From JAXGMV01 sp040772085 (GTDB lineage Bacteria > Chloroflexota > Anaerolineae > Anaerolineales > Anaerolineaceae): a stretch of 64,000 nt of DNA. The notes below the pieces were generated by a model. The model ran no database searches, had not been told where the DNA came from, and saw only the letters and a program-made list of their open reading frames with translations. The stretch spans positions 124,001 through 188,000 of the forward strand of contig JAXGYU010000001.1 in assembly GCA_040772085.1 (NCBI GenBank). The letters run 5' to 3'. A program made the position numbers and the translations under genes. This document shows positions 40,598-49,801 of the stretch, piece after piece (the first letter of the stretch is position 1; the number at the start of each line of letters is the position of its first letter).

Positions 40598-41875
40598 ATG
40601 CTTGATATCGCCATTGTTCGTGACAACCCGGAATTAGTGCGTGAGGCGTTGATCAAACGCCAGATGGAGACTTCGGTCGTTGATGAGCTCATCAGGCTCG
40701 ACGCCGAACGGCGCAGACTATTAACTGAAACCGAAAGCCTGAAGGCTGAGCGGAATTCGGTCTCAAAGCAGATCAGCCAGGCGGCTGACAAGAGCCAGCG
40801 TGAGGCTATGATCTCCGCCATGCGGGAAGTCGGAGACAAGATCAGCGCGCTGGATGACCAGGTGCGCTCAACCGACACCGCGCTGCAGGATCTGCTCTCG
40901 AATGTGCCCAACCTCCCCGGACCCGAGACGCCGCTGGGTATTGATGAAAGCGAGAATCAGATCATCAAGACGGTCGGTGAACCGCGGCAGTTTGATTTCA
41001 ATCCCCTGCCGCATTGGGAGCTGGCTCCCAAGCTGGGCATTCTCTCTTTTGAGCAGGGTGTCAAACTTTCGGGGACACGGTTTTACGTGCTCAGCGGTGC
41101 CGGCGCGCGCTTGCAGCGGGCACTGATCGCCTGGATGCTCGACCTGCACATCCGTCAGGGTTATCGCGAGAAGTATCTGCCTTTCATGGTCAAAGGTGAA
41201 GTGCTTTATGGCGCCGGGCAGCTGCCCAAATTCGCCAGCAATCTCTACCGTGATGTGGAAGAAGACTTCTGGTGGGTGCCTACGGCAGAAGTCCCGCTGA
41301 CCGGCATCCACATGAATGAGATTATGGAAGAAGAGTCTCTGCCGCGCCGCTACACCGCCTACACGCCCTGCTTCCGCCGCGAAAAGATGAGCGCGGGTCG
41401 GGATGTGCGCGGTATCAAGCGCGGCCATCAGTTTGACAAAGTTGAAATGTATATCTACTGCAAACCCGAAGACACGCCGGCCGAATTTACGCGCATGATC
41501 CATGACGCCGAGCAGACTTGCGCCGAACTCGGGCTGACGTACCGGCAGGTGCAACTGTGCACCGGGGACCTGGGCTTCAATTCTCACGCCACGGTTGACA
41601 TCGAGGTCTGGTCACCGGGCAGCGAGGAATGGCTGGAAGTGTCATCGGTCTCATACGTTGGTGATTTTCAATCGCGGCGTTCGAACATCCGCTACAAGCC
41701 GGCTGACGGCGGCAAGAACCGCTTCACACATACGCTCAACGGCTCAGGACTGGGTCTGCCACGAACGCTGATCGCTGTCATAGAGAATTATCAGCAGGCG
41801 GACGGTTCGATCGTTGTGCCCGACGCGCTCAAACCTTGGATGGGCGGGCTGGACATCATCGAACCCGAGGCATAA
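40598..41875 (+). CDS. serS: Seryl-tRNA synthetase
   Basis: A 425-residue class II synthetase. The N-terminal coiled coil (residues about 28-100, SLKAERNSVSKQISQAADKS) binds the long arm of tRNA-Ser. The catalytic domain has TAEVPLTGIHMNEIM, motif 2 as CFRREKMSAGRDVRGIKRGH and motif 3 as NGSGLGLPRTLIAVIENYQ. The ATG at 40598 follows GAGAGG; an in-frame ATG at 40526 lies inside the T-box core and is rejected. Controlled by the T-box leader. It shares a transcript with the DUF456 gene, 1 nt downstream. Confidence 0.96.
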   Translation: MLDIAIVRDNPELVREALIKRQMETSVVDELIRLDAERRRLLTETESLKAERNSVSKQISQAADKSQREAMISAMREVGDKISALDDQVRSTDTALQDLLSNVPNLPGPETPLGIDESENQIIKTVGEPRQFDFNPLPHWELAPKLGILSFEQGVKLSGTRFYVLSGAGARLQRALIAWMLDLHIRQGYREKYLPFMVKGEVLYGAGQLPKFASNLYRDVEEDFWWVPTAEVPLTGIHMNEIMEEESLPRRYTAYTPCFRREKMSAGRDVRGIKRGHQFDKVEMYIYCKPEDTPAEFTRMIHDAEQTCAELGLTYRQVQLCTGDLGFNSHATVDIEVWSPGSEEWLEVSSVSYVGDFQSRRSNIRYKPADGGKNRFTHTLNGSGLGLPRTLIAVIENYQQADGSIVVPDALKPWMGGLDIIEPEA

Positions 41876-41876
41876 C

Positions 41877-42383
41877 GTGATCCCGAACGATATCCCGCTG
41901 GCAACTCTGCAACTCATCACCCTGGTGGTGATGGTGATCGGTCTGGTCAGTCTGGTCATCCCCGGTTTGCCGGGGCTGACCATAATCTGGATCGCCGCGC
42001 TGATCTTCGCTCTGCTGACCCACTTCTCCTGGCAGATCTGGCTGGTGCTTTTGCTGCTGACCGTCATGATGATCGGCGGCAACCTGGTCGATAATCTGAT
42101 GATGGGAGCAGGAGCGCGCAAGCATGGCGCCAGTTGGCAGACGATCGGTCTGGCGCTGCTTGCCGGCGTGGTAGGCACCTTTTTGCTGCCGCCCTTTGGC
42201 GGGTTCATTGCGGCTATCGGGGCGATGTTCCTGCTGGAATATATGCGTCTGCAGGATTGGCGCAAAGCGCTGGACGCGACCGGCAGCATGGCGATGGGCT
42301 GCGGCTGGTCTGTGATTGCCCGGCTCGTGATCGGCGTGTTGATGATCGGCGCCTGGGCACTATGGGCATATTTTCTGGTATAA
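41877..42383 (+). CDS. DUF456 family membrane protein
   Basis: A 168-residue protein with four to five hydrophobic helices and the DUF456 hallmark LVIPGLPGLTIIWIAAL and GNLVDNLMMGAGARKHGAS, then GTFLLPPFGGFIAAIGAMF. Start is a GTG one base after the serS stop, so translation is probably coupled. Function of the family is unknown; the glycine-rich re-entrant pattern suggests a small channel or transport protein. Confidence 0.85.
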   Translation: MIPNDIPLATLQLITLVVMVIGLVSLVIPGLPGLTIIWIAALIFALLTHFSWQIWLVLLLLTVMMIGGNLVDNLMMGAGARKHGASWQTIGLALLAGVVGTFLLPPFGGFIAAIGAMFLLEYMRLQDWRKALDATGSMAMGCGWSVIARLVIGVLMIGAWALWAYFLV

Positions 42384-42390
42384 ACCAGGC

Positions 42391-43869
42391 ATGCGCATGA
42401 AAAATCGCCTGACCCCCGTTTCCATGGTACTCACCGTCTTGCTGCTTGGTGCAATCCTGACTGCCTGCGGCGCTCAACCTGAGCCTAGCGCGACGCCTGG
42501 CGTTCAACTCAGCGCTTCACCGGTTGCCTCCGCCTCCGCGGAGCCGGCACAAGCGACGGCAACGCGTTCAACCAGCACGCCGCAACCCACCGCGACTGCC
42601 ACACCTATCCCCATCAGCATTGACGCCGCAACGCTCAACGGCACCGAAATCAGATTTTTATACCCCTGGATTGGGGATGTTGAAGAGAGTGTTGATGGCT
42701 TGATCGCCCGCTTCAACGCGGAGAACCAGTGGGGCATCCGGGTGACTGGTCAGTCCAGCGGCGGAACCGGCGTGATGTTCGAGACACTCAGCAACTCGGA
42801 CGACGCGACAGCTTTGGCCCAGGCCGTTGTGCTGAGCGCTTCGGAAATTGACACCTGGCTGGCGGACGGCAGCGAATTGCTGAACCTGTCACCTTACCTG
42901 GCGGACGCTCAGTATGGAATGGCTGGGGATACTGTCGCGGGTATCTCAAACGCTTTTCAGGCGCAATTCATTCATTACGACTCTTTGTATGGTCTGCCGG
43001 TCGATCAGGATTTGCATGTGCTGTTCTATAACAAAACCTGGGCGGAGGAACTCGGTTTTCCAGAACCTCCCCAGACCATGGCTGATTTTGAATCGCAAGC
43101 CTGCGCCGCCTCAAAAGCCCTGGCAGCCGACGATGACCCCAACAACGATGGCATGGGCGGCTGGGTTTTGAATTATGATGCCGGCACAGTGATGAGCTGG
43201 TTGGCGGCGTACGGCTCGCCAAACGTGGCGTCAGCCACACCTGAAAGAACTGATTTTGACAGTGGTGAAAACGTGCAGGCATATACTGCCCTGAGGAAGT
43301 TGTATGACAGCAACTGTCTGTGGCAATCGCGCCTGACGACATCCGAGACTTATTTTTCCAACCGTCAGGCACTTTTCTATTCCGGCACCCTCGCGGACGT
43401 TGCCTTGCAACATGCCACCCATACCCGGCTCGGTAAATCTGATTACTGGACGTTGATCCCTTATCCGGCAGACAGCGGCAAGGGCAGCGTATTATCCGAA
43501 GGGTCGGCGCTGGCCGTCATCCCCTCTACGCCCGAAAAGGACCTGGCAGCCTGGTTGTTCATTGCCTGGCTGAGCCAGCCCGAACAGGCGGCGCAGTTGA
43601 CAGCAGCCGGCGGCTGGTTACCTGTGAACCAGCTTGAGATGCCATTGCTGGGGGATTACGCGGCATCCAATGCGCCGTGGACCGCGGCGACAACCATGGT
43701 CGATTCGATACAGCCAATGCCGCAAACCAAAAGCTGGCGGGTCGTCTACCCCATTCTGGAGGATTCCTTCAGACAGCTCTTCCGGCCGCTGACGACGGTT
43801 GACCGCGTGCCGGGAATCCTGGGCGTGCTGGATGACACAATCCAGGACGTCATTAAGCAATCACGATGA
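42391..43869 (+). CDS. Extracellular solute-binding lipoprotein (ABC family 1)
   Basis: A 492-residue protein. N-terminal lipoprotein signal with lipobox (VLLLGAILTACG), a Ser/Thr/Pro/Ala-rich linker of about 50 residues, then a family-1 solute-binding fold: EIRFLYPWIGDVEESVDGLI, YGLPVDQDLHVLFYNKTWAE and AWLFIAWLSQPEQAAQL. These proteins deliver sugars or oligosaccharides to ABC permeases. No permease or ATPase gene is adjacent, so it is an orphan. It starts 7 nt after the DUF456 gene. M1 (42391) or M3 (42397) may be the start. Confidence 0.88.
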   Translation: MRMKNRLTPVSMVLTVLLLGAILTACGAQPEPSATPGVQLSASPVASASAEPAQATATRSTSTPQPTATATPIPISIDAATLNGTEIRFLYPWIGDVEESVDGLIARFNAENQWGIRVTGQSSGGTGVMFETLSNSDDATALAQAVVLSASEIDTWLADGSELLNLSPYLADAQYGMAGDTVAGISNAFQAQFIHYDSLYGLPVDQDLHVLFYNKTWAEELGFPEPPQTMADFESQACAASKALAADDDPNNDGMGGWVLNYDAGTVMSWLAAYGSPNVASATPERTDFDSGENVQAYTALRKLYDSNCLWQSRLTTSETYFSNRQALFYSGTLADVALQHATHTRLGKSDYWTLIPYPADSGKGSVLSEGSALAVIPSTPEKDLAAWLFIAWLSQPEQAAQLTAAGGWLPVNQLEMPLLGDYAASNAPWTAATTMVDSIQPMPQTKSWRVVYPILEDSFRQLFRPLTTVDRVPGILGVLDDTIQDVIKQSR

Positions 43870-43970
43870 TAGGACAACCTAAAAACCGAAACATAGATTA
43901 TCCGTATATAGAGTGCGGCGGTCGAGCGATCAGCTATTACAAATACGCGCCGCGTGGGCAGGAGGAATGA

Positions 43971-46022
43971 ATGGAGAATAAATCAAGCGGATTGAAATGG
44001 GTCATCATTGGATTGACTCTTCTGGTTATCTGTTGTTTGTGCGTCACCTCACTGGGGATGATTGGCGCGGGCACCACCCTGTTTTTCAGAGCGATTAAAC
44101 CAACGGAATCCGAACCAGGCGGATCGTTCACCCCGACCTGGCCGGGTATTGAGCTGCCAACCGCGAAGCCGGAGGTGAAACCAACCCAGGCGGATAGCAA
44201 GCCGGAGACGGAAGACCTCGAAGGCGCGCAGCTCACCCTGCAAACACTGGAGCAGGCGCTGGTACCGAATAACGATCCGGTGGACCTGGCAGAGCGGCTG
44301 AAGGGCGTGACCGATGTGCCGGAGATGATTGACGGCCAGCGGCCGGCGCTGAATGACGTGCGGACTTTCTGGGTCACCAACATCGACACCAACGTCCAGT
44401 CCGAGATCAAAGCCAGGCTGGTTCACATCACGCCGCATACCTATTTCTGGGTTCAGGAAGGGACGCGCTACGATAAGGGTGAGCTGCAGAGACTGGCCGA
44501 GAGTTTCGAAAATGAGATTTATCCGACCAACCGTGAATTCTTCGGCAGCGAATGGACGCCTGGTATCGATAACGATGAACATCTGTATCTGCTGTACGCG
44601 TCAGATCTCGGCGTCAGTCTGGCTGGCTACTTTTCGTCAGTCGATTCCCTGCTGGCTGTCGTTCATCAGTATTCCAACCAGCACGAGATGTTCGTGTTCA
44701 ACTCGGACACAGTTGGACTGGGAGAGGAATACACCTACGGCGTCCTGGCTCATGAATTCCAGCACATGATCCACTGGTATCACGACCGCAATGAAGAGTC
44801 CTGGCTGAATGAGGGATTTGCCGAGCTCTCGGTCTTCCTGAACGGCTATGGGACGGGTTTCAAAGATTTTGAATTCATGTCGAATCCGAATATTCAATTG
44901 ACTGACTGGCCGACTGATTTCGAAGACACCATGCCGCATTACGGGGCGTCCTTCCTGTTTGTCACCTATTTTCTCGATAGGTTCGGCACGGAAGCAACCC
45001 AGGCACTGGTAGCCGAAGCTGAAAATGGCATGGACAGCGTCGATAAAGTCCTGGCGGATCACAATATCCGGGACGGGATTACCGGCGAGCCAATTACCGC
45101 CAATCAGGTGTTCATGGACTGGGTCACCGCGAATTTGCTCAAGGATGACCGCGTCGCTGACGGACGTTTCACCTATCACAACTATGAGGACGCTCCGCAG
45201 GTGTTCGACGCGGAGCCGGTGACTAACTGCTCCAACGAGTCTATAAATGATCAGGTGCGCCAGTATGCTGCCCGATACTACAACCTCTCCTGTGACGGCG
45301 AGGTCACCCTGAGTTTCAATGGCAACACCGAAGTGCGCTTGCTGCCTGAGGATGCCTATAGCGGAAAATTCGCGTTCTGGAGCAACAAAGGCGACGAATC
45401 GGACATGATGCTGACCCAGACATTTGATCTGACGACTGTCAGCGGACCAGTCGAGATGAGCTACCAAACCTGGTATGACCTCGAGAAGGATTATGACTTC
45501 GCTTACGTCGAAGCCAGCCTGGATGGCGAGTCCTGGCAGATTTTGAAGACGCCCGGCGGGACTTCGAACAACATCTCCGGCAACAATTATGGCTGGGGTT
45601 ACAACGGCGAGACCCAGGGATGGGTTCAGGAAACGGTGGACTTGAGTGAGTTCGCCGGCAAAAAGGTCACCCTGCGCTTTGAGTATGTCACTGACGCCGC
45701 GGTCAACGGCGAAGGGATGCTGCTGGATGACATCAGCATTCCCGCGATCGATTACAGCACGGATTTTGAAACGGATGACGGCGGATGGCAGGCGGAAGGT
45801 TTTGTCCGCGTAGAGAATCGCCTGCCGCAAACCTTCGCGGTGCGGCTGGTCAAGCATTTGTCTGATGGCACGTCAGAGATTGAGGACGTTGTGCTGGACG
45901 ATAATCAGGCTGGACAGGTCAAACTGAATTTTGCTCAGGGAATCGACAATGTCGACCTGATCATCAGCGGGCTGACGCGCTTTACCCGCATGCCAGGCAG
46001 TTTTGACTTTTCACTTGAGTAA
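43971..46022 (+). CDS. Secreted/anchored zinc metallopeptidase with jelly-roll C-terminal domain
   Basis: A 683-residue protein. A signal-anchor helix spans residues about 8-35 (WVIIGLTLLVICCLCVTSLG). The zinc site is HEFQHMIHW near residue 261, with the third ligand probably Glu in WLNEGFAELS, i.e. gluzincin-type HExxH...E. Residues about 465-600 form a MAM/jelly-roll-like module (FDLTTVSGPVEMSYQTWYDL, LDDISIPAIDYSTDFE) like the C-terminal part of immune-inhibitor-A-type proteases. It is likely an extracellular protease for nutrition. AGGAGG stands before the ATG; an out-of-frame ATG four bases earlier gives only four codons. Confidence 0.83.
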   Translation: MENKSSGLKWVIIGLTLLVICCLCVTSLGMIGAGTTLFFRAIKPTESEPGGSFTPTWPGIELPTAKPEVKPTQADSKPETEDLEGAQLTLQTLEQALVPNNDPVDLAERLKGVTDVPEMIDGQRPALNDVRTFWVTNIDTNVQSEIKARLVHITPHTYFWVQEGTRYDKGELQRLAESFENEIYPTNREFFGSEWTPGIDNDEHLYLLYASDLGVSLAGYFSSVDSLLAVVHQYSNQHEMFVFNSDTVGLGEEYTYGVLAHEFQHMIHWYHDRNEESWLNEGFAELSVFLNGYGTGFKDFEFMSNPNIQLTDWPTDFEDTMPHYGASFLFVTYFLDRFGTEATQALVAEAENGMDSVDKVLADHNIRDGITGEPITANQVFMDWVTANLLKDDRVADGRFTYHNYEDAPQVFDAEPVTNCSNESINDQVRQYAARYYNLSCDGEVTLSFNGNTEVRLLPEDAYSGKFAFWSNKGDESDMMLTQTFDLTTVSGPVEMSYQTWYDLEKDYDFAYVEASLDGESWQILKTPGGTSNNISGNNYGWGYNGETQGWVQETVDLSEFAGKKVTLRFEYVTDAAVNGEGMLLDDISIPAIDYSTDFETDDGGWQAEGFVRVENRLPQTFAVRLVKHLSDGTSEIEDVVLDDNQAGQVKLNFAQGIDNVDLIISGLTRFTRMPGSFDFSLE

Positions 46023-46043
46023 ATAAACCTCCAAACAGAAATC

Positions 46044-46074
46044 AAAAAACAGCTTCATCAGAAGCTGTTTTTTT
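46044..46074. terminator. Bidirectional terminator
   Basis: AAAAAACAGCTTC (46044-46056), loop ATCA, GAAGCTGTTTTTTT. T runs on both strands; shared by the metallopeptidase and the convergent YtxH gene. Confidence 0.93.
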
Positions 46075-46087
46075 GATCGGAGTTGTC

Positions 46088-46297
46088 TTAACCAGCCTTC
46101 AAGCGCGCTAATTCCTCTTCCAGCTCAACCCGCTTTTGTTCCGATGCCAGTTTGATTTCATCAGCAAAGCTTCTGATCTCGCCTCGCACCCGATCACGTA
46201 GTTGCGGACCGCTTTTGGGCGTGAACAATAACACCAGTACTGCTGCGACTGCGGAGCCAAGAACGGCGCCAGAGATAAAACGCGAAATTGATCTCAT
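46088..46297 (-). CDS. YtxH-like small membrane protein
   Basis: A 69-residue protein: one transmembrane helix (FISGAVLGSAVAAVLVLLF), the YtxH hallmark TPKSGPQLRDRV and an amphipathic coiled coil to the end. The start at ATG 46295-46297 follows GGAGGAAGAT; an upstream ATG at 46309 would contain this ribosome-binding site. YtxH proteins are envelope proteins of unclear function, often stress-related. Confidence 0.82.
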   Translation of the reverse strand: MRSISRFISGAVLGSAVAAVLVLLFTPKSGPQLRDRVRGEIRSFADEIKLASEQKRVELEEELARLKAG

Positions 46298-46345
46298 ATC
46301 TTCCTCCATTCACGAATAATTCCTTATTGTATCCGAGAATTGTCG

Positions 46346-47326
46346 TCAAGCCTTCTTCGGCAGACGTTTGAAGACCAGCGGCGCGAGCGCAACCACCCAT
46401 AAGCCCAGCAGCGCGTAGCGGATGTAGCGCAAGACCAGCGCGACCAATGTTTCACCATCGGGGAAGAGCATGTCCAGCCCAGCCCAGATGACCAGCGTGC
46501 CCACCATGCCAATCAGGAATTGCAGGACGCGTCTGCCCGGGCTGCCGGATACCTGATGCATCTGCCGGGTGCGCCATAGGTAGGTCAATCCACCGAGCAT
46601 GCCGAGATACAAACCGGCGATATTGACAGAACCTTTCAGGCTGTACGGTTCAAATACCATGTCGGGGTAAGCAAGTTTGTAGTTGGCGACCCATTCAGCA
46701 GGCGCGCTCCACGTGCGGTTCAGCGTAACGATCGCGACGATGAGAACCAGGAATGCCAGCGAGCTGCCCAAAGCGAAGCCGTATTGCTGACCGCCGCTCA
46801 GGTTTTGGAACCAGGCGATCACGCGTTGTTCATACCTGAGGAAGAGCCAGAGTAATAAGGCGCCAATCAGCCAGCCGAAAACCACATCCGTCAGGAAGTG
46901 GATGCCGAGATAGAGACGTGAGATGCCGGTCAGGAAGATCACCAGCCCAATCAGCACGGTCGCCCAGTTTTTGCGGATGGCGCTCGCCAGCACGCCCCAG
47001 ATCGCCATGGCATTCTGGGCATGACCAGACGGCATACCGAAGGAGGATTCCTCAGCCAGAGTTTCAACCTCCTGATTGACCCAAAAGGGTCTGGGTTGGT
47101 GCAGCAGCAGTTTGAACAGGCCATTGAACATATTGCTCAGCACCAGCATCACACCAACGCGCAGGCCGGTGCGGGCATCGACGACCCAGTATAATAGGGG
47201 CACGATCAGGAGGAAGAATTGTTCGCTGCCAAGATCGGTCACAATACGCATGACGGGCAGCAGCCAATCGCCCAGATCGCGGATGAAAATGTTGATTAAT
47301 GACAGTTGGTAGAGTAGATTATCCAT
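46346..47326 (-). CDS. PAP2-family membrane phosphatase
   Basis: A 326-residue protein with six or more helices and the three PAP2 motifs: KLLLHQPRPFW (KxxxxxxRP-like), FGMPSGHAQNAM (PSGH, near residue 103) and SRLYLGIHFLTDVVFGWL (SRxxxxxHxxxD, near residue 142). It should dephosphorylate a lipid phosphate such as undecaprenyl pyrophosphate or phosphatidic acid at the outer membrane face. Start at 47324-47326 chosen over an in-frame ATG at 47380 that overlaps the divergent gene. TAAAAT (-10) lies about 35 nt upstream. Confidence 0.88.
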   Translation of the reverse strand: MDNLLYQLSLINIFIRDLGDWLLPVMRIVTDLGSEQFFLLIVPLLYWVVDARTGLRVGVMLVLSNMFNGLFKLLLHQPRPFWVNQEVETLAEESSFGMPSGHAQNAMAIWGVLASAIRKNWATVLIGLVIFLTGISRLYLGIHFLTDVVFGWLIGALLLWLFLRYEQRVIAWFQNLSGGQQYGFALGSSLAFLVLIVAIVTLNRTWSAPAEWVANYKLAYPDMVFEPYSLKGSVNIAGLYLGMLGGLTYLWRTRQMHQVSGSPGRRVLQFLIGMVGTLVIWAGLDMLFPDGETLVALVLRYIRYALLGLWVVALAPLVFKRLPKKA

Positions 47327-47371
47327 AAGGTTACCGGTGATCCCGCAGGTGGTTTTCTCTAATTTTAGCCA

Positions 47372-49792
47372 ATGAATCATCAGGAACGCAATTATCGCGA
47401 TATTTTCAGTGCCTTAGCCTTACTTATCATTGTCTGGGCGGTCACTTCACGGCTGGTTTCAACCAACTGGACCGATGATCTGCGGGTCATCCAGCTCAGC
47501 GCGTTGCTGGCTGCCATCCTCGGCTACCTGGTTGGCATGAGCGCGTTCTCGCGCAAGACCACCCGGCTGATCCTCGCCGCGCTGTCCATTTTCTTTCTCG
47601 CCTGGCAAATCAGCGACCTGGGTCAGATCGAAGGGCTCTGGTCTGAAAAAGGCTTTGAGATCATGTCCCGGGCGGTGAAAGCCGTCTCCGCTTTCATCAC
47701 AAACCAGCCTGTCCAGGAACCGACCCTGTTCCTGCTTTTCATGCTGCTGCTGTTCTGGTTCGCGGCGCTGCTCTCTGCCTACCGTCTGGCACGCTACGGC
47801 AGCCCGTGGGTGCCGCTGCTGGTGCTGGTGTTCGTCTTGCTGATCATGAATGTCTATCCGCCGGTCTCCTCGATTACCCACTTCTACAGCGGCATGAGCG
47901 CCCTGGTGCTGGTGATCATGCTCTCGCGGGTATTTTTCCTCAGACACCAGCAGCGCTGGCGTGCCACCCAGACCACGATCGATTATGGTGTTGATCTGGA
48001 TCTGCTTAAATATGCCGTGACAGCCGGCCTGGTGCTGGTGATCGCCGCCTGGAGCCTGCCCTACCTGACCGCGGCAATCGTCTCTGAATCTGAAGAGAAC
48101 GCGCAGATGAGGGACTTATGGCGGCCTTTGCAAACCCGCCTGAGCAACATGTTCAACAGCCTGCGGCGGCAGCCCGGCACCCGGACCGATTTTTATGGCA
48201 CTTCCATGCCGCTGGGTATCCGGGCGACAGAGGGGGACGAACTGCTCTTCAAGGTCAAGACGGATCCGGACAAGCCGAAGGGCATCCGCTTCTACTGGCA
48301 TAGCACGAGCTATGACTACTATGAGTCAGGCGCCTGGCGCAGTACCATCGGCGAGCGTGAAGTGCTGGAAGCCGATGAATGGAGCGGCGAAAAACCTGTC
48401 TGGAACAGCCGGCAGGTGATCGATCTGACCATCACATCCCAGACCTTGCGGACGCATAGCCTGTATAGCCTGGGGTATATCCTTGGCGTCGATGTGGACT
48501 CGGAGATTCTGGCACAGGTCATCAGCGAAGGCAATTCTGCCAGCCATCTCCGGCAGATGACACCCACACCGCCGACAGTCTCAAGCAACACCGATCCTGA
48601 AGTCTTCCGCGATCAGATTTCGCTTGAAGCCCTGCTCTCGATAGAACGAGGAAAATCTTATAACGTCCAGAGCTGGCTGGCTGTACCAGCCATCACACAG
48701 ATGCGCGCCGCTGAGACAGTCTATCCGGCATGGGTGACTGAAAGGTATCTGCAGTTGCCGGAAGACTTGCCTGAACGGGTCAAACTGCTCGCGGAAGAGC
48801 TGACTAAGGACCAGACCAATAACTTTGACCGAGCCATGGAGATCACCCGTTTCCTGCGCACCGAGATGGTATATAGCGCCAGCGCGCCGCAGGCGCCTGA
48901 AGGATCGGAGCCAATCGACTGGTTCCTGTTCGAAGGCAAACAAGGCTTTTGTAATTATTACGCCAGCGCTGAGGTACTGATGCTCCGTTCGATTGGCATC
49001 CCGGCGCGGCTGGCTGCGGGTTTCAGCGAGGGTGATTATGACTCCAATGAAGAGGCTTATGTCGTCAAAATCGGCAATAGTCACGCCTGGCCGGAAGTGT
49101 TCTTCCCCGGATTAGGATGGATTGAATTTGAACCAACTGCCTCCGAGCCGCTGCCGGCATTCCTGAACGCCAAGGTCAGCGCGTCACCGGCGCTCAACTT
49201 TGTCATCGAAGACTATATCAGCGAGCCAACCTCAGCCGAGGAGCGCTATCAGGAGCGGCTGGAACGGCTGCGCGAGATTATGATGGATGACGAGATGGAT
49301 TTCACCGGCAACGTGACCGACCAGGTCGTCGTCAGGCGGCTGCCTGTCGGGTGGCTGGTCGCGGGCGGTGTCCTCCTGCTGATGCTGCTGGTGCCACGCC
49401 TGCCATACTTCCGCCGCCGGCCGATACCTGTACTGGTGGACAGGCTGCTGAGCAAGTCGGGCGGCACGTCCCCGGCGGTCGTCAGGGTGCTGGCTCATCG
49501 CGCGCGCATGTCGGAGATGGAAAAGCTCTTTTCACAACTGGACTGGATGGATTTCCTGCTGCATGGCAAAACATCATCAGCGTATACGCCGGCCGAACTG
49601 GCTGACAGTATCCAGCGCGGCGTCCCGGAAGCGGCAGCCGACCTGGAGATACTGGTACGCGAATATGACTTGTCGAGCTACAGCTCGCAGCCGGGCGAAA
49701 TCAAGCTTGCCAGGCAAGCGTTGACGCGAGTTTGGGGCGCGGTGCTCAAACGCTGGTTGAACCAGTTGATTCGCAAGCAGGATGAGTCCTGA
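47372..49792 (+). CDS. Transglutaminase-domain membrane protein (TgpA-like)
   Basis: An 806-residue protein. The first 240 residues contain six or seven helices (DUF3488-like), residues about 255-640 are outside the membrane with a transglutaminase core: Cys in GKQGFCNYYASAEV near residue 526, His in IGNSHAWPEVF near residue 570 and the Glu/Asp in GWIEFEPTAS. One more helix (about 655-675, VGWLVAGGVLLLMLLVP) and a cytosolic DUF4129-like tail follow. Related proteins act at the cell surface on peptides. There is no Shine-Dalgarno; TAATTT 6 nt before ATG may be a leaderless -10. Divergent from the PAP2 gene. Confidence 0.87.
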   Translation: MNHQERNYRDIFSALALLIIVWAVTSRLVSTNWTDDLRVIQLSALLAAILGYLVGMSAFSRKTTRLILAALSIFFLAWQISDLGQIEGLWSEKGFEIMSRAVKAVSAFITNQPVQEPTLFLLFMLLLFWFAALLSAYRLARYGSPWVPLLVLVFVLLIMNVYPPVSSITHFYSGMSALVLVIMLSRVFFLRHQQRWRATQTTIDYGVDLDLLKYAVTAGLVLVIAAWSLPYLTAAIVSESEENAQMRDLWRPLQTRLSNMFNSLRRQPGTRTDFYGTSMPLGIRATEGDELLFKVKTDPDKPKGIRFYWHSTSYDYYESGAWRSTIGEREVLEADEWSGEKPVWNSRQVIDLTITSQTLRTHSLYSLGYILGVDVDSEILAQVISEGNSASHLRQMTPTPPTVSSNTDPEVFRDQISLEALLSIERGKSYNVQSWLAVPAITQMRAAETVYPAWVTERYLQLPEDLPERVKLLAEELTKDQTNNFDRAMEITRFLRTEMVYSASAPQAPEGSEPIDWFLFEGKQGFCNYYASAEVLMLRSIGIPARLAAGFSEGDYDSNEEAYVVKIGNSHAWPEVFFPGLGWIEFEPTASEPLPAFLNAKVSASPALNFVIEDYISEPTSAEERYQERLERLREIMMDDEMDFTGNVTDQVVVRRLPVGWLVAGGVLLLMLLVPRLPYFRRRPIPVLVDRLLSKSGGTSPAVVRVLAHRARMSEMEKLFSQLDWMDFLLHGKTSSAYTPAELADSIQRGVPEAAADLEILVREYDLSSYSSQPGEIKLARQALTRVWGAVLKRWLNQLIRKQDES

Positions 49793-49801
49793 CCATCGAG
49801 C

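Noticed and set aside
44637..45857. 406-codon open frame antisense to the zinc metallopeptidase
   Set aside because: It is a mirror of the coding frame in GC-rich DNA; no ribosome-binding site, no recognisable domain, and the plus-strand protein has clear motifs.
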